From Rugamonas apoptosis (GTDB taxonomy: Bacteria > Pseudomonadota > Gammaproteobacteria > Burkholderiales > Burkholderiaceae_D), in the NCBI RefSeq assembly GCF_014042355.1, contig NZ_JACEZU010000008.1:186001-250000 (forward strand): a stretch of DNA of 64,000 nucleotides, in the 5' to 3' direction. Position numbers and translations under genes: made by a program. Below the pieces are notes generated by a model, which saw only the letters and a program-made list of their open reading frames with translations, did no database searches and had not been told where the DNA came from. Below are positions 38,081-47,021 of this stretch, one piece after another. Within the stretch, counting starts at the first letter, position 1, and each line of letters opens with the position of its first letter.

Positions 38081-38857
38081 TTACATGGCCAGCATGCCGT
38101 CGTCGGCCGAGATGATGGCGCCGTTGATGAAGTGCGATTCCTCGCCGGCCAGCAGCAGCATCAGGCCATCGAGGTCTTCCGGCTTGCCGGGGCGCTTGCG
38201 GGGCAGCATGTTGATCAGCTTCTGGCCCTGTTCGCTGGCGAAATAATCCTCGTTGATTTCAGTGGAAATATAACCGGGGCAGATGGCGTTGGTGTTGATG
38301 CCATACTTGCCCCATTCCACGGCCATGGCCTTGGTCATCTGCACCACGCCAGCCTTGCTCATGCAATACACACCGATCTGCGGCAGCACCCGCAGGCCCG
38401 CCACCGAGGCCACGTTGATGATGCGGTGTTGTTTTTTGGGATCACCTTTGGCGCGCGCGATCATGCGTTTGGCCGTCTGCTGGGCCACGAAAAACGCGCC
38501 GCGCAAGTTGGTATCCATGATGAAAGCGTAATCCTCCGGCGTCACATCCACCAGCCGTTGCGTGGTCGACACACCCGAATTATTGACCAGGATATCGATC
38601 GGTCCCGCTTCCGTCTCGGCGTGGGCGATGGCCGATTTGATGCTGGCGAAATCGGTCACATCCAGGCTCACCACGTGGGCCGCGCCGCCGTCGGCCTCGA
38701 TTTCGGCCCGCAATTCCTTCAAACGCTCGGTACGGCGCGAGGCCAGCACGACCTGGGCGCCGGCCTGGGCCAGTACCTTGGCGAAGCGGGCCCCCAGACC
38801 ACTGGAGGCGCCGGTGATCAGCGCGATTTTTCCCTCAAAATTGACTTCTATACCCAC
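38081..38857 (-). CDS. short-chain dehydrogenase/reductase
   Basis: 258 residues. Cofactor loop TGASSGLGARFAKVLA, NNSGVSTT, catalytic Ser in NVASVAGL and Tyr/Lys in YCMSKAG are all present. ASRRTERL after the second strand suggests NADP(H), as does the basic residue pair. The substrate is unknown; FabG-like and 3-hydroxyacyl-CoA dehydrogenase-like roles are plausible next to ETF-QO and CoA-transferase. It ends 2 bp from the convergent regulator gene. Confidence 0.88.
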   Translation of the reverse strand: MGIEVNFEGKIALITGASSGLGARFAKVLAQAGAQVVLASRRTERLKELRAEIEADGGAAHVVSLDVTDFASIKSAIAHAETEAGPIDILVNNSGVSTTQRLVDVTPEDYAFIMDTNLRGAFFVAQQTAKRMIARAKGDPKKQHRIINVASVAGLRVLPQIGVYCMSKAGVVQMTKAMAVEWGKYGINTNAICPGYISTEINEDYFASEQGQKLINMLPRKRPGKPEDLDGLMLLLAGEESHFINGAIISADDGMLAM

Positions 38858-38927
38858 GAGCTACTCCCTGTGTTTGGTGATGATGCACCCGATACGATGC
38901 TGGCGTAATGATTACACAAATTGCCAG

Positions 38928-38949
38928 TATTAGATTGCAGCATCTAATA
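38928..38949. promoter_or_regulatory. palindromic operator candidate between SDR and etfQO
   Basis: Perfect 8-bp inverted repeat TATTAGAT-TGCAGC-ATCTAATA in an AT-rich stretch of the divergent promoter region, 70 bp before the SDR gene and 93 bp before ETF-QO. It could bind a dimeric regulator that acts on both genes. Confidence 0.5.
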
Positions 38950-39041
38950 ATGTGCCTCAAAATGTCGCCGGCGTTGCATTCGGCAGCAAAAAGAAGCACA
39001 CTCGTGCTAAAATTTTTTTCTCCTCCTGATAAGAACTCACC

Positions 39042-40718
39042 ATGACCCAGCCCCAAACCCTAGTTGAACAGTACGGCCCACGCGATGCGATGGAGTATGA
39101 CGTCGTGATCGTCGGCGGCGGCCCTGCCGGCTTGTCGGCCGCCATCAAGATCAAGCAGATGGCTGCGGAAAAAGGCCAGGAAGTGTCCGTCGTCGTGCTG
39201 GAAAAAGGCGGCGAACTGGGCGCGCACATCCTGTCGGGCGCCGTGATGGACCCGAAGGCACTGACCGAGCTGATCCCCAACTGGAAGGAACTGGGCGCCC
39301 CCCTCAACACCGAGGTGACGGAAGACCGCGTGCTGTTCCTGACCGAAAAGAAAGCGTTCAAGACGCCTAACTTCGCGCTGCCAGCCTGCTTCGAGAACCA
39401 CGGCAACTACGTGATCTCGCTCGGTAACGTGGTGCGCTGGCTGGGCCAGCAGGCCGAGTCGCTGGGCGTGGAAATCTTCCCCGGCTTCGCCGCCGCGGAA
39501 ATCCTGTACAACGACGACGGTTCCGTCAAAGGCGTGGCCACCGGCAACATGGGCGTCAAGCGCGACGGCGAAGCCGGTCCGGACTTCCAGCTGGGTATGG
39601 AACTGCACGGCAAGTACACGCTGTTCGCCGAAGGCGCGCGCGGCCACCTGGGCAAGCAGCTGATGGCCAAATACGACTTGAACAAGGGCAAGGATCCGCA
39701 ATCGTACGGCATCGGCATCAAGGAACTGTGGGAAATCGACCCGGCCAAGCACCAGCCCGGCCTGGTGATCCACACCACCGGCTGGCCGCTCGACACCAAA
39801 ACCTATGGCGGCTCGTTCCTGTACCACCTGGAAAACAACCAGGTCATGGTCGGCTACGTGGTCGGCCTGAACTATGAGAACCCTTACCTGTCGCCGTACG
39901 AGGAATTCCAGCGCTACAAGACCCACCCGGCCATCCGCGGCTTCTTCGAAGGCGGCAAGCGCATTTCCTACGGCGCCCGCGCGATCACGGCCGGTGGCCT
40001 GCAATCGCTGCCCAAGCTGGTGTTCCCAGGCGGCGCCCTGATCGGTTGCGACGCCGGCTTCCTCAACATGAGCCGCATCAAGGGTTCGCACGCGGCCATC
40101 AAGTCCGGCATGCTGGCCGCCGAATCCGTGTTCGCCGCGCTGGGCGAGAGCCGCCAGCACGACGAACTGGCCAGCTACCCGGCCGCGTTCGAGCAATCGT
40201 GGCTGCACGAGGAGCTGCACGTGGCGCGCAACGTCAAGCCTTACCTGAACAAGGGCCTGTACGTGGGCGCGCTGATGACGGGCATCGACCAGATCGTGTT
40301 CCGCGGCAAGGCGCCATGGACCCTGCACCACAGCCACGCCGACCACGAGTGCCTGAAGCCGGCCACCGACTTCGCGCCGATCAACTATCCCAAGCCGGAC
40401 GGCAAGCTGACCTTCGACCGCCTGTCGTCGGTGTTTATTTCCAACACCAACCATGCGGAAGATCAACCTATCCACCTGACGCTGAAGAATGCCAGCGTGC
40501 CGGTGGACGTCAACCTGGCCAAGTACGCTGGGCCGGAAGCGCGCTACTGCCCGGCCGGCGTGTATGAATTCATCAAGACCGACGAAGGCCAGGACCGCCT
40601 GCAGATCAATGCGCAAAATTGCGTGCACTGCAAGACCTGCGACATCAAGGATCCGACCCAGAACATCATCTGGGTCACGCCGGAAGGCGGCGGCGGCCCC
40701 AACTACCCGAACATGTAA
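39042..40718 (+). CDS. electron transfer flavoprotein-ubiquinone oxidoreductase
   Basis: 558-residue membrane-associated flavoprotein that passes electrons from ETF (beta-oxidation, amino acid dehydrogenases) to ubiquinone. FAD site DVVIVGGGPAGLSAAIKI at the N-terminus, ubiquinone-domain stretches (GGLQSLPKLVFPGGALIGCD) and the C-terminal 4Fe-4S cluster with RYCPAGVYEF and CVHCKTCDIKDP are all present. Length is normal. It is a single gene ended by a strong terminator, behind which the flagellar cluster starts. Confidence 0.97.
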   Translation: MTQPQTLVEQYGPRDAMEYDVVIVGGGPAGLSAAIKIKQMAAEKGQEVSVVVLEKGGELGAHILSGAVMDPKALTELIPNWKELGAPLNTEVTEDRVLFLTEKKAFKTPNFALPACFENHGNYVISLGNVVRWLGQQAESLGVEIFPGFAAAEILYNDDGSVKGVATGNMGVKRDGEAGPDFQLGMELHGKYTLFAEGARGHLGKQLMAKYDLNKGKDPQSYGIGIKELWEIDPAKHQPGLVIHTTGWPLDTKTYGGSFLYHLENNQVMVGYVVGLNYENPYLSPYEEFQRYKTHPAIRGFFEGGKRISYGARAITAGGLQSLPKLVFPGGALIGCDAGFLNMSRIKGSHAAIKSGMLAAESVFAALGESRQHDELASYPAAFEQSWLHEELHVARNVKPYLNKGLYVGALMTGIDQIVFRGKAPWTLHHSHADHECLKPATDFAPINYPKPDGKLTFDRLSSVFISNTNHAEDQPIHLTLKNASVPVDVNLAKYAGPEARYCPAGVYEFIKTDEGQDRLQINAQNCVHCKTCDIKDPTQNIIWVTPEGGGGPNYPNM

Positions 40719-40738
40719 GCGGGATAGTTATCAAAAAG

Positions 40739-40774
40739 ACAGCGCGGCGTGCTTGCACCCCGCGCTGTTTTTTT
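40739..40774 (+). terminator. intrinsic terminator after ETF-QO
   Basis: 9-bp stem ACAGCGCGG / CCGCGCTGT with a 12-base loop followed by eight or more T residues. It isolates the flagellar cluster from the metabolic genes. Confidence 0.88.
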
Positions 40775-40848
40775 TGCCGCGCCCGCCTGAAACGGGCCAT
40801 AATCGTGGGGTGGAACGGCGGCGTCAGGGGTACTGCCGGCGGGCGTTA

Positions 40849-40970
40849 CAAATATTTTTAAAAAATTTCCACATGGAATTTAATGTCCTAGCCGAAATGG
40901 TCGTCTTGTACTTGGGAGAGCACAAAGAGTCCGATGCTCCGAACTGAATCCACCTACCAGGAGTTATTTC
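40849..40970 (+). promoter_or_regulatory. AT-rich flagellin promoter region
   Basis: The stretch from 40849 is very AT-rich for this genome. It holds the imperfect palindrome AAATTTCC-ACAT-GGAATTT (40863-40881) and then GCCGAAAT (40891-40898), which resembles the sigma-28 -10 element GCCGATAA. A matching TAAA at the proper -35 distance is not seen, so the promoter call is tentative. CAGGAG precedes the start codon. Confidence 0.4.
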
Positions 40971-41867
40971 ATGCTGAGCCTTCACACCAACGCTGCGGCC
41001 CTTTCCGCACAGAACTCGATCACCCGCACCCAGGGCAGCCTGTCGACTTCGCAGACCCGCCTGAGCACCGGCTTCCGCATCAACTCGGCAATGGATGACG
41101 CCGCCGGCCTGCAGATCGCCACCCGTTTGAAAGCCCAGACCAGCGGTATGGCAGTGGCCATGCGCAACACCCAGAATTCGATCTCCATGCTGCAAACGGG
41201 CGAAGGCGCCCTGGATGAAACCACCAACATCCTGATGCGCATGAAAGACCTGGCCACCCAGGCAGCCGACGGTTCGTCGACCGCCAACGACCAGACCGCA
41301 ATGCAGAAGGAATTCGACTCGCTGACCAGCGAGCTGAGCAACATCATGACCAACACCAAGTTCGGCGGCACCGCCCTGCTGACCAGCGGCACCGGCAAAC
41401 TGGCCACCGCCGTCGACTTCCAGATCGGCGCCGGCTCGACCGAAAAAATGAGCGGTGACGTGAGCACCGAACTGACGCAGGTGCACACCGACCTGGCTGC
41501 TGCCTCGTTGCTGTATGACGGCGCCACCGGCGTCGCCTCGGCCGGCGGCACGGAAATCAGCGGCGCGACTGCCGCCGCCGGCGCCACCGCCGCCAATGCC
41601 ACCATCGACAAGCTGGCCACCGCCATCGACACCGTGGGCGCGCTGCGTTCGAAACTGGGTGCGATCTCGAACCGCCTGGACCACGTCTACAACAACTTGT
41701 CGAACATCTCGACCAACACCAAGGCTGCAACCGGCCGTATCATGGACACCGACTTCGCGGCCGAATCGTCGAACATGACCTCGAGCCAGATGCTGCTGCA
41801 AGCCGGTACCGCGATGCTGAAACAAAGCAACAGCACCTCGTCGCTGGTTATGTCCCTGCTGCAATAA
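40971..41867 (+). CDS. lafA: lateral-type flagellin
   Basis: 298 residues, the filament protein. Conserved D0/D1 parts at both ends ([39 protein letters not shown], and LVMSLLQ at the C-terminus) enclose a short Ala/Gly/Thr-rich variable centre, so D2/D3 are minimal, as in LafA. It has no Cys. Its own terminator follows, so it is transcribed alone. The presence of lateral-type fliA and motAB genes in the cluster supports the name. Confidence 0.92.
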   Translation: MLSLHTNAAALSAQNSITRTQGSLSTSQTRLSTGFRINSAMDDAAGLQIATRLKAQTSGMAVAMRNTQNSISMLQTGEGALDETTNILMRMKDLATQAADGSSTANDQTAMQKEFDSLTSELSNIMTNTKFGGTALLTSGTGKLATAVDFQIGAGSTEKMSGDVSTELTQVHTDLAAASLLYDGATGVASAGGTEISGATAAAGATAANATIDKLATAIDTVGALRSKLGAISNRLDHVYNNLSNISTNTKAATGRIMDTDFAAESSNMTSSQMLLQAGTAMLKQSNSTSSLVMSLLQ

Positions 41868-41909
41868 TTGTAGCGCCGCCCTGCCCGCCGCGCGGGCAGG
41901 TGCACCAGG

Positions 41910-41940
41910 AGCCAACCGGAGATTCGGTTGGCTTTTTTTT
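41910..41940 (+). terminator. intrinsic terminator after flagellin
   Basis: 9-bp stem AGCCAACCG / CGGTTGGCT with 6-base loop and eight T residues. A further hairpin CCTGCCCGC / GCGGGCAGG lies just before it. Confidence 0.9.
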
Positions 41941-41965
41941 GGCCTGTTAGAGGCGAGTTAGCACC

Positions 41966-42898
41966 ATGGCATTTGACCGCATCGGACCCACCACCGCGCC
42001 GCTGAGCGTGCCGGACCGCCCCACCCCGCTGCCGCAGCCGCAGACCGGGCCGGCCACGGGCGGCGACAGCGGCGAGTTTCCGCTGGCCCCGGCCACGCCG
42101 GGCGCGGCCGGGCTGCTGCTGGAGGGTCCGGAAGGCTTGCCGCTGCCCCATGCCGGACTCGACACCCTGGCCGCCCAGCTGGCGGCCGACACGCCCAGCG
42201 CGGCCGATCCGGCCGCCATGCATCCCAATCAGGTATTCCTGTCGCGCCAACTGGTCTGGGCTCCGCCCGACGCGGCCAACATGGCCAGTTCCTGGCTGGT
42301 CATGGTGCACACTTACGCCCAGCAGCGCGCCGCGCTGCAGGAGCAAGCCAACGGCCAGCACGTCCCGTCCAGCCTGTTCATGGCCGACCATACGCCAGCC
42401 GTGCTGCGCGAAGGCCGCGGCGCGCCGCCGCTGGTGACGGAACTGGAGCCGTGGCGGTTCGCCGTCTATGCCTGGGGCGCCGAGCAACTGGTGTTGCGGG
42501 TGGTGAACCGGGACCAGGAGGGCGACGACGAGCACCCGCGCCGGCGCGGCCCCCGTATCGCATTACGATTGGAACTGATGCTGCCCGGCGTAGGACGGGT
42601 GGTGATACAAATGGAACCGGTGGGCGGCGGCGTGGTGCTGGAAGTGGGCGCGCAGCAAAATTCGGCCATGCGCCACATGCGCGACATGCTGCCGCAACTG
42701 GCCGCCACCATCAGCCGGACCGGCCTGACCATCATCCGCTGCCGTCTGACGCGCGACATCCCGCTGGCGCCTGAGCACCACCCGGAACGGGCCCAGATGG
42801 CCGCCCTGACCCCGGCCGTGTTCAAGGCCATGGCCGAAGTGGCCGTGCTGCTGTCGCATCCCCTGCCGCCGGACGACCTGTACTCCGAATCGGCCTGA
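41966..42898 (+). CDS. FliK C-terminal domain-like protein of unknown role
   Basis: 310 residues, not a named family member to me. The N-terminal 90 residues are Pro/Ala-rich. Residues about 190-265 (IALRLELMLPGVGRVVIQ, QNSAMRHMRDMLPQLAAT) resemble the hook-length-control (Flg_hook) domain of FliK: compare the LafE/FliK encoded at 57720, which has RLEPPNMGRVEISI and NNSEVLRQLNSI. No signal peptide or membrane segment. It sits between the flagellin terminator and convergent flhA, GGCGAG-type ribosome binding site ahead of the ATG. It could be a second substrate-specificity or hook-length factor; this is inference. Confidence 0.6.
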   Translation: MAFDRIGPTTAPLSVPDRPTPLPQPQTGPATGGDSGEFPLAPATPGAAGLLLEGPEGLPLPHAGLDTLAAQLAADTPSAADPAAMHPNQVFLSRQLVWAPPDAANMASSWLVMVHTYAQQRAALQEQANGQHVPSSLFMADHTPAVLREGRGAPPLVTELEPWRFAVYAWGAEQLVLRVVNRDQEGDDEHPRRRGPRIALRLELMLPGVGRVVIQMEPVGGGVVLEVGAQQNSAMRHMRDMLPQLAATISRTGLTIIRCRLTRDIPLAPEHHPERAQMAALTPAVFKAMAEVAVLLSHPLPPDDLYSESA

Positions 42899-42915
42899 AC
42901 CAGGCAAGCAAAGCA

Positions 42916-42960
42916 GACGGGACGTGACGCCATGGTCGACGCCTGGCGGGACGTCCCGTC
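42916..42960. other. long inverted repeat between the convergent FliK-like gene and flhA
   Basis: 10-bp perfect arms GACGGGACGT / ACGTCCCGTC, 25 bases apart. The inner part can pair further. It may stop transcription from either side, but no T-run is present. Confidence 0.45.
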
Positions 42961-42998
42961 GGTTGATGGCTGGCCTGGCTGGACTGGCCGGGCTGGCT

Positions 42999-45086
42999 TT
43001 ACCCGACCGTGCCGATGATGCTCACTTCCCGGTTCTCGGGGATCTCGTTATACGACAACACGTGCAGGCCGGGCGCGAACAGGCGGGCGTAACGGGCCAG
43101 CAGCGGCCGGATCTGCGGCAACACCAGCAACAGCGGCGGCGTCGCTTGCTGCTTCATCTGCTCGCGCGCCACCGGCATGTTCACCTGCAACTGGGCCAGC
43201 AAATGGGGGTCGATCGGGTAGTTGTCCAGCACCACCTTGCCGCCCTGGCGGGCCTGGTTCAAGGAGCCCAGCAGCATATTCTCCAGCTCGCCACCAAGGT
43301 TGAACGCCTGCATCTCCGCCTTCTGGCCGCACAGTCCCGTGACGATCTGGCGCCGCAGCGCGCAGCGCACTTCGGCCGCCAGCAGGATCGGGTCCTTGGT
43401 GGTTTCCGAACTGTCGACCAGGGTGGTGGCGATCGGCACGATATCTTTCAACGACACATTCTCGGCCAGCAGCACGCGGAACACGCGCAGGATCTGGGTG
43501 TGGGTCAGCGACTTGTCGAGCGCGGACGCCAGCTTGGGCGACAAGGCGGTCAGCCGGTCCATCATGGCCGGCACATCCTCGTGGCGGAACAGTTCCGGCA
43601 AATATTCGCGGATCAGCTTGGACAAATGGGTGGCGATGGCGCTGGGCGCCTCCACCACCTGGTAACCGAGCCCCAGCGCATTGGCCTTCTCGCCCTGCTC
43701 GATCCACGTGACGGGCATGCCATAGGCCGGCTCGACACCGGGAATACCGTCGATCTGGCCATACACATTGGGCGACGGGATCGCCATCAGCCGGTCCGGA
43801 AACACTTCCGCCTGGGCCACCACGCTGCCCGACAGCACCACTGCGTATTGCGACGGTTTCAAGCCCAGGTCGTCGCGCACGGTGATGGGCGGCAGCAGCA
43901 GGCCCATCGCTTCGGACAAACTCTGGCGCACGCCCTTGACCCGCTTGGCCAGCGGCTCGCCGTGGGCCTTGTCGATCAGGCTCACCAGCTTGTAACCGAG
44001 CGTCACTTGCAGCGGCTGCACAGCAGGCAGACTCTGCCAGTCCAGCTCGGCCACTTTCTCTTCGCGCAGGGCGGCCTCGATGGCGGCCAGCGCATCCGTC
44101 TCGGGCTGCTTGACGCGCTGTCCGAGCCGGTAGCCGACATAGGCCAGCACGGCGGCGAAGGTGAGGAACATGGCCCACGGCATGCCCGGCACCAGGGCCA
44201 GCACGAACATCATGCCGGCCGCCGACAGGATCACCGGTGGCGAGGCCAGCAGCTGGCTGCCCACTTGCTGTTCGAAGTCGCCCGCGTCGCTGATGCGGGT
44301 CACCAGGATGGCGGCCGCGGCCGAGAGCAGCAGGGCCGGAATCTGGGCCACCAGGCCGTCACCGATGGTCAGCAGCGCGTACTGGCGGAACGCGTCGCCG
44401 AAGCTGAGGTCGTGCATCAGGGCGCCTATGGCCACCCCGCCCACCATGTTGATGATCAGGATCAGGATACTGGCCACGGCATCGCCGCGCACAAACTTGG
44501 AGGCGCCGTCCATGGCGCCGTAGAAGTCGGCCTCGGCCGCCACTTCCAGCCGGCGCGCCTGGGCTTTTTCCTGGTTGATCAGGCCGGCGTTCAAGTCGGC
44601 GTCGATCGCCATCTGCTTGCCCGGCAAGGCGTCCAGCGTGAAGCGGGCCGACACTTCCGAAATCCGCTCCGCACCCTTGGTGACGACGACGAAGTTAATG
44701 ATCATCAAGATCACGAACACCACCATACCGACCACGAAGTTGCCACCGATAACGACTTTACCGAACGCTTCGATCACCAGGCCGGCCGCCGACGTGCCTT
44801 CATGGCCGTGCAGCAGCACCACCCGGGTCGACGCCACGTTCAGTGTCAACCTGAGCATGGTGGTGGCCAGGATCACGGTCGGGAACACGGAGAAGTCCAG
44901 CGGCCTCCTGGCCGTCACGCTGACCAGGATCACGATCAGGGCCAGCACGATGTTGAAGGTGAACATGATGTCCAGCACCGTGGGCGGCAGTGGCAGCATG
45001 ATCATGGCCAGCACGACCATCAGGAAGGCCGGGGTGGCGAACTTGTGGCGCCGCGCTTCGGCGACCAGGCGGTTCAGGAAATTCAT
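42999..45086 (-). CDS. flhA: flagellar export protein FlhA
   Basis: 695-residue core membrane protein of the flagellar type III export gate. Eight N-terminal transmembrane helices with the FHIPEP signature region (LRLTLNVASTRVVLL, GNFVVGMVVFVILMIINFVV, ARFTLDALPGKQMAIDADLN) are followed by the cytoplasmic platform that docks chaperone-substrate complexes. Last gene of the minus-strand fliM-N-P-Q-R-flhB-flhA operon; it overlaps flhB by 4 bp. Corresponds to LfhA of Flag-2 systems. Confidence 0.97.
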   Translation of the reverse strand: MNFLNRLVAEARRHKFATPAFLMVVLAMIMLPLPPTVLDIMFTFNIVLALIVILVSVTARRPLDFSVFPTVILATTMLRLTLNVASTRVVLLHGHEGTSAAGLVIEAFGKVVIGGNFVVGMVVFVILMIINFVVVTKGAERISEVSARFTLDALPGKQMAIDADLNAGLINQEKAQARRLEVAAEADFYGAMDGASKFVRGDAVASILILIINMVGGVAIGALMHDLSFGDAFRQYALLTIGDGLVAQIPALLLSAAAAILVTRISDAGDFEQQVGSQLLASPPVILSAAGMMFVLALVPGMPWAMFLTFAAVLAYVGYRLGQRVKQPETDALAAIEAALREEKVAELDWQSLPAVQPLQVTLGYKLVSLIDKAHGEPLAKRVKGVRQSLSEAMGLLLPPITVRDDLGLKPSQYAVVLSGSVVAQAEVFPDRLMAIPSPNVYGQIDGIPGVEPAYGMPVTWIEQGEKANALGLGYQVVEAPSAIATHLSKLIREYLPELFRHEDVPAMMDRLTALSPKLASALDKSLTHTQILRVFRVLLAENVSLKDIVPIATTLVDSSETTKDPILLAAEVRCALRRQIVTGLCGQKAEMQAFNLGGELENMLLGSLNQARQGGKVVLDNYPIDPHLLAQLQVNMPVAREQMKQQATPPLLLVLPQIRPLLARYARLFAPGLHVLSYNEIPENREVSIIGTVG

Positions 45087-46222
45087 GACGGTACGACCTC
45101 GCTCATTGCAGGTGGAACGACCACCTCGTTAGGGAATGCTGGCTGGACGGCGCGCCGTCCAGTACGGAATGCTTGCAGCTGCAGCACGTAGTTCAACACT
45201 TGCGACACGGCCTGATACAGCTGCACCGGGATCTGCTGGTTGACCTGGCTGGTGTTGTAGATGGCCCGCGCCAGCGGCGGCAGCGGCATCACTTCGATCT
45301 TGAATTCGACCGCCAGCTGGCGGATATAGAGCGCCATCTCGTCCACGCCCTTGGCCACCACATAGGGCGCCTCGGCCTTGTTCAAGTCATACTTCAGGGC
45401 CACCGCGTAGTGCTCCGGGTTGACGATCACCACGTCGGCCGTGGGCACCGTCTTGCGCGCGCTGCGCCGGGCCAGCTGGCGCTGCAACTGGCGGATGCGG
45501 TTCTTCACCTCGGGCCGGCCTTCGTTGCTCTTGTGCTCTTCCTTCATGTCCTGCTTGCTCATGCGCTGGTTCTTGGCGAAGAAATACGCCTGGGCCGGCA
45601 CGTCGATCACGGCGAAGATGATAAACACGGACACCAGCGACATCAAGCCGTCCAGCATCAGGCTGGAGCCGGCCAGCATGGCCTGGCCCATGGCCATGTG
45701 TTCGAGCTGGGTGTAATCCTTGACGGTGGAGCGGGCCACGTGCACCAGCACCCAGATCAGCACACTGGCCTTGCCGATCGACACCAGCAGCTCGAAACCA
45801 TGCTTGGACGAGAACAGCCGGCCCAGGTTGGCCGCCGGACTCAAACGCTCCATCTTGGGTTCCCAGTGGCTCATGCTGACCACCCAGCCACCGGGCACCA
45901 TGGCGCCCAGCACGATGAACAGCGGCACCACGAACAGCGGCAACACCATCTGCACCAGCAGCCACATGGCTTCGCTGAACACGATCGAGAGCGCATTGTC
46001 GATCGCCCCGGCGCTGCCCAGCGGCGCGAAACCCAGTTCAAAAATGGACTGGAAATGGCGGAAATACGCAGGCAGCAGGTACACGAACAGCTTCAGGCTG
46101 ACCAGGATGCCGATCGCCGTCGACAGGTCGCGCGAGCGCACCACCTGCCCTTCCTGGCGCGACTTCTTCAGCTTTTGCTGTGACGCCTTTTCTGTTTTAT
46201 CGCCGGTGCTCGAATCAGCCAT
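45083..46222 (-). CDS. flhB: flagellar export protein FlhB with NPEH site
   Basis: 379-residue substrate-specificity switch of the export apparatus. Four transmembrane helices lead to the cytoplasmic domain, where self-cleavage happens in NPTH in most homologues. Here it reads NPEH (residues 268-271; IVNPEHYAVALKYD): the Asn-Pro bond that is cut is kept, Thr is replaced by Glu. The C-terminus ends about 25 residues beyond the conserved part. It overlaps fliR by 8 bp and flhA by 4 bp. Confidence 0.96.
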   Translation of the reverse strand: MADSSTGDKTEKASQQKLKKSRQEGQVVRSRDLSTAIGILVSLKLFVYLLPAYFRHFQSIFELGFAPLGSAGAIDNALSIVFSEAMWLLVQMVLPLFVVPLFIVLGAMVPGGWVVSMSHWEPKMERLSPAANLGRLFSSKHGFELLVSIGKASVLIWVLVHVARSTVKDYTQLEHMAMGQAMLAGSSLMLDGLMSLVSVFIIFAVIDVPAQAYFFAKNQRMSKQDMKEEHKSNEGRPEVKNRIRQLQRQLARRSARKTVPTADVVIVNPEHYAVALKYDLNKAEAPYVVAKGVDEMALYIRQLAVEFKIEVMPLPPLARAIYNTSQVNQQIPVQLYQAVSQVLNYVLQLQAFRTGRRAVQPAFPNEVVVPPAMSEVVPS

Positions 46223-46997
46223 GGCCCGCCGCCTGCATCTGTTGCCGGATCAATTCCAGGATCTGGCCTGTCATGCGCACATAGTGCTCGGGGATGAAAC
46301 GCACCACCTGGCCCAGCATCAGCAGGCCGAACAGGGTGATCACGGAAAAGCCCAGCGAGAACAGGTTCAGGGTGGGCGCCACCCGGTTCAGGAAACCAAA
46401 GCCCAGTTGTACTACCAGCGTCGAGAACACGATGGGCATGGCCAGCAGCATGGCGGCCGAGAAGATCCAGGCCACGTTATAGGCCACGCTTTGCAGCAGC
46501 AGCGGGCCGTAGCCGTGGCCCAGCGGCCAGGCCTTGAAGCTCTGGCCGATCACGCCCGCCACCACCAGGTGGCCGTCGATGGAAAAGAACACGATGATGG
46601 CCAGCACCGACAACAGGGCCGACACCACGTCCGACGATTGACCGTTCATGGGATCGTTCATGACGGCCATGGAAAAGCCCACCTGGGACGACACCAGGTA
46701 ACCGAGCACACCAATCACGGACATGGCGAAGTGAAACGCCAGCCCCAGCACGCCGCCGATCACGGCCTGCTCCAGCGTGGCCAGTACGCCCTGCAAGGAC
46801 AAGGGGTCGATCACGGCCGCACCCTGGGTCAGGGGCAGCATCAGGATCGCCAGCACCAGCGCCACCAGCACCCGCACCGTGACGGGCGTGACCGCCTCGC
46901 CCAGCACGGGGACCGCCGTCAGCATGGCCAGCACCCGGCAGAACGGCCACCACAGCGCGTTCAGCATGGGCAGCAACTGGTCCAGGAGGTGTTCCAT
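46215..46997 (-). CDS. fliR: flagellar biosynthesis protein FliR
   Basis: 260 residues, nearly all hydrophobic, with about six membrane segments. Family motifs: FCRVLAMLTAVPVLGEAV, QVGFSMAVMNDPMNGQSSDV and LMLGQVVRFIPEHY. Forms the export gate with FliP and FliQ. Start 24 bp after fliQ. Confidence 0.94.
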   Translation of the reverse strand: MEHLLDQLLPMLNALWWPFCRVLAMLTAVPVLGEAVTPVTVRVLVALVLAILMLPLTQGAAVIDPLSLQGVLATLEQAVIGGVLGLAFHFAMSVIGVLGYLVSSQVGFSMAVMNDPMNGQSSDVVSALLSVLAIIVFFSIDGHLVVAGVIGQSFKAWPLGHGYGPLLLQSVAYNVAWIFSAAMLLAMPIVFSTLVVQLGFGFLNRVAPTLNLFSLGFSVITLFGLLMLGQVVRFIPEHYVRMTGQILELIRQQMQAAGHG

Positions 46998-47021
46998 CGG
47001 GCGGGGCGTGGTGGCGCTGCG

